6,682 bases of DNA. It comes from Bacillota bacterium (GTDB lineage Bacteria > Bacillota > Sulfobacillia > Thermaerobacterales > Thermaerobacteraceae). The position numbers were made by a program, and so were the translations under genes. The notes beneath the pieces are model-generated. The model made no database searches, had not been told where the DNA came from, and was given only the letters and a program-made list of their open reading frames with translations. The number at the start of each line of letters is the position of its first letter. Position 1 is the first letter of the stretch. The stretch is taken from the NCBI GenBank assembly GCA_003242195.1, contig QGUQ01000110.1, forward strand, positions 1 through 6,682, given 5' to 3'. Positions 6,378 through 6,682 of this stretch are shown here, in pieces.

Positions 6378-6411
6378 CCCGTGGCGGGCGAGGCGCCGCG
6401 CGGCATACCCT

Positions 6412-6417
6412 GGAGGG
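6412..6417 (+). promoter_or_regulatory. Ribosome binding site of the right-edge gene
   Basis: GGAGGG ends 6 nt before the GTG at 6424. The downstream in-frame ATG at 6436 would be 18 nt away, too far, so this site favours the GTG start. Confidence 0.65.
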
Positions 6418-6423
6418 AAAGGT

Positions 6424-6682
6424 GTGAGGGCTCCCATGGCCAGCGTCGACCCGCAGCCCCGGCGTTCCCCGCGCCGCCGGCTCCTCCTGGCGGCTGTAGG
6501 CGTTTTCTGCCTGCTCGTAGTCTTCGCCTTCCTGGCCCATGCCTTCAGCGGGGATCCGAAGGGCAGCGGCGGAGACGACCGTGGGGGCGCGACTGCGGGT
6601 CCTCCCGCAGCCGGAGTCACGGGGGGAACGGCGGGGCCAGCCGGCGGGGACGGCGGGGGTGAGGGCGGCAACGCCGGAGCCC
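6424..6682 (+). CDS. Membrane-anchored protein of unknown function, N-terminal part only
   Basis: I do not recognise this gene. The 86 residues in the window begin with a basic segment (R12-R19 contains RRSPRRR), followed by one hydrophobic stretch (about 20-40, rich in Leu, Val and Phe). This would serve as an uncleaved signal anchor or signal peptide, with the arginines on the cytoplasmic side. From about 42 onward the chain is a low-complexity Gly/Ala/Pro/Asp linker, as seen between a membrane anchor and an outside domain. The functional domain must lie beyond the right edge. The start is GTG 6424 because GGAGGG is 6 nt upstream; ATG 6436 in the same frame is the alternative. The gene is divergent from ctsR and shares its regulatory gap. 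The frame is open to the edge, and the anchor pattern (Arg cluster, then hydrophobic run) argues that it is real rather than a chance frame. Confidence 0.75.
   Translation, partial: MRAPMASVDPQPRRSPRRRLLLAAVGVFCLLVVFAFLAHAFSGDPKGSGGDDRGGATAGPPAAGVTGGTAGPAGGDGGGEGGNAGA

Noticed and set aside
5839..6540. Minus-strand frames across the ctsR promoter and the divergent gap, including one over 6216-6671
   Set aside because: They cross the promoter and operator or run opposite the right-edge gene, are Arg/Pro/Gly/Ala-rich, and show no ribosome site or motif that outweighs the regulatory signals.
1..6682. CRISPR arrays, tRNA or rRNA genes, insertion sequences, phage genes
   Set aside because: I saw no regularly spaced repeats, no cloverleaf-like or rRNA-like segments, and no transposase or phage motifs on either strand.

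Overview
The window looks like a very GC-rich, probably thermophilic, low-branching Firmicute (Thermaerobacter / Sulfobacillus / Symbiobacterium type). This is an inference. The gene set and order ctsR-mcsA-mcsB-clpC-radA is the class III heat-shock locus of Gram-positive bacteria (known from Bacillus and relatives). The proteins align well by eye with Bacillus family members, but third codon positions are almost all G or C. I cannot name the species from sequence alone.

Layout, read from right to left because the main operon is on the minus strand. A small AT-rich regulatory island at about 6172-6243 holds a sigma-A-type promoter and a near-consensus tandem CtsR operator. It drives ctsR (6107-5577), mcsA (5635-5099, overlapping ctsR by 59 nt), mcsB (5083-4010) and clpC (3989-1476), with gaps of 15 and 20 nt between the later genes. 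A perfect 16-bp stem with a T-tract at 1440-1398 terminates this unit. Beyond it, in the same direction, lies radA (1294 to beyond position 1), which starts with TTG and is cut by the left edge. On the plus strand at the right edge, a divergent gene starts at 6424 (GTG). It encodes an N-terminal membrane anchor and a Gly/Ala/Pro-rich linker and runs off the window.

How the genes work together (established for the families). CtsR represses the operon and other clp genes at low temperature. On heat or stress its winged-helix/glycine loop loses DNA affinity. McsA activates the protein-arginine kinase McsB, which phosphorylates arginines on CtsR and on damaged proteins. ClpC recognises phospho-arginine through its N-domain and feeds the substrate to ClpP, whose gene is not in this window. 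All key residues for this circuit are visible: the McsB catalytic and RDxxRA motifs, the McsA CxxC pairs, the ClpC phospho-arginine glutamates and the VGF ClpP-docking tripeptide. RadA is a separate recombination and repair ATPase that traditionally travels with this operon.

No novel multi-gene system is evident. The points most worth a second look are an arginine inside the CtsR glycine thermosensor loop (GGRG instead of GGGG), a possible divergent promoter whose -35 lies inside the CtsR operator and whose -10 overlaps the operon -10, a CtsR tail read through the start of mcsA, and a strong terminator that isolates radA without a visible promoter of its own.
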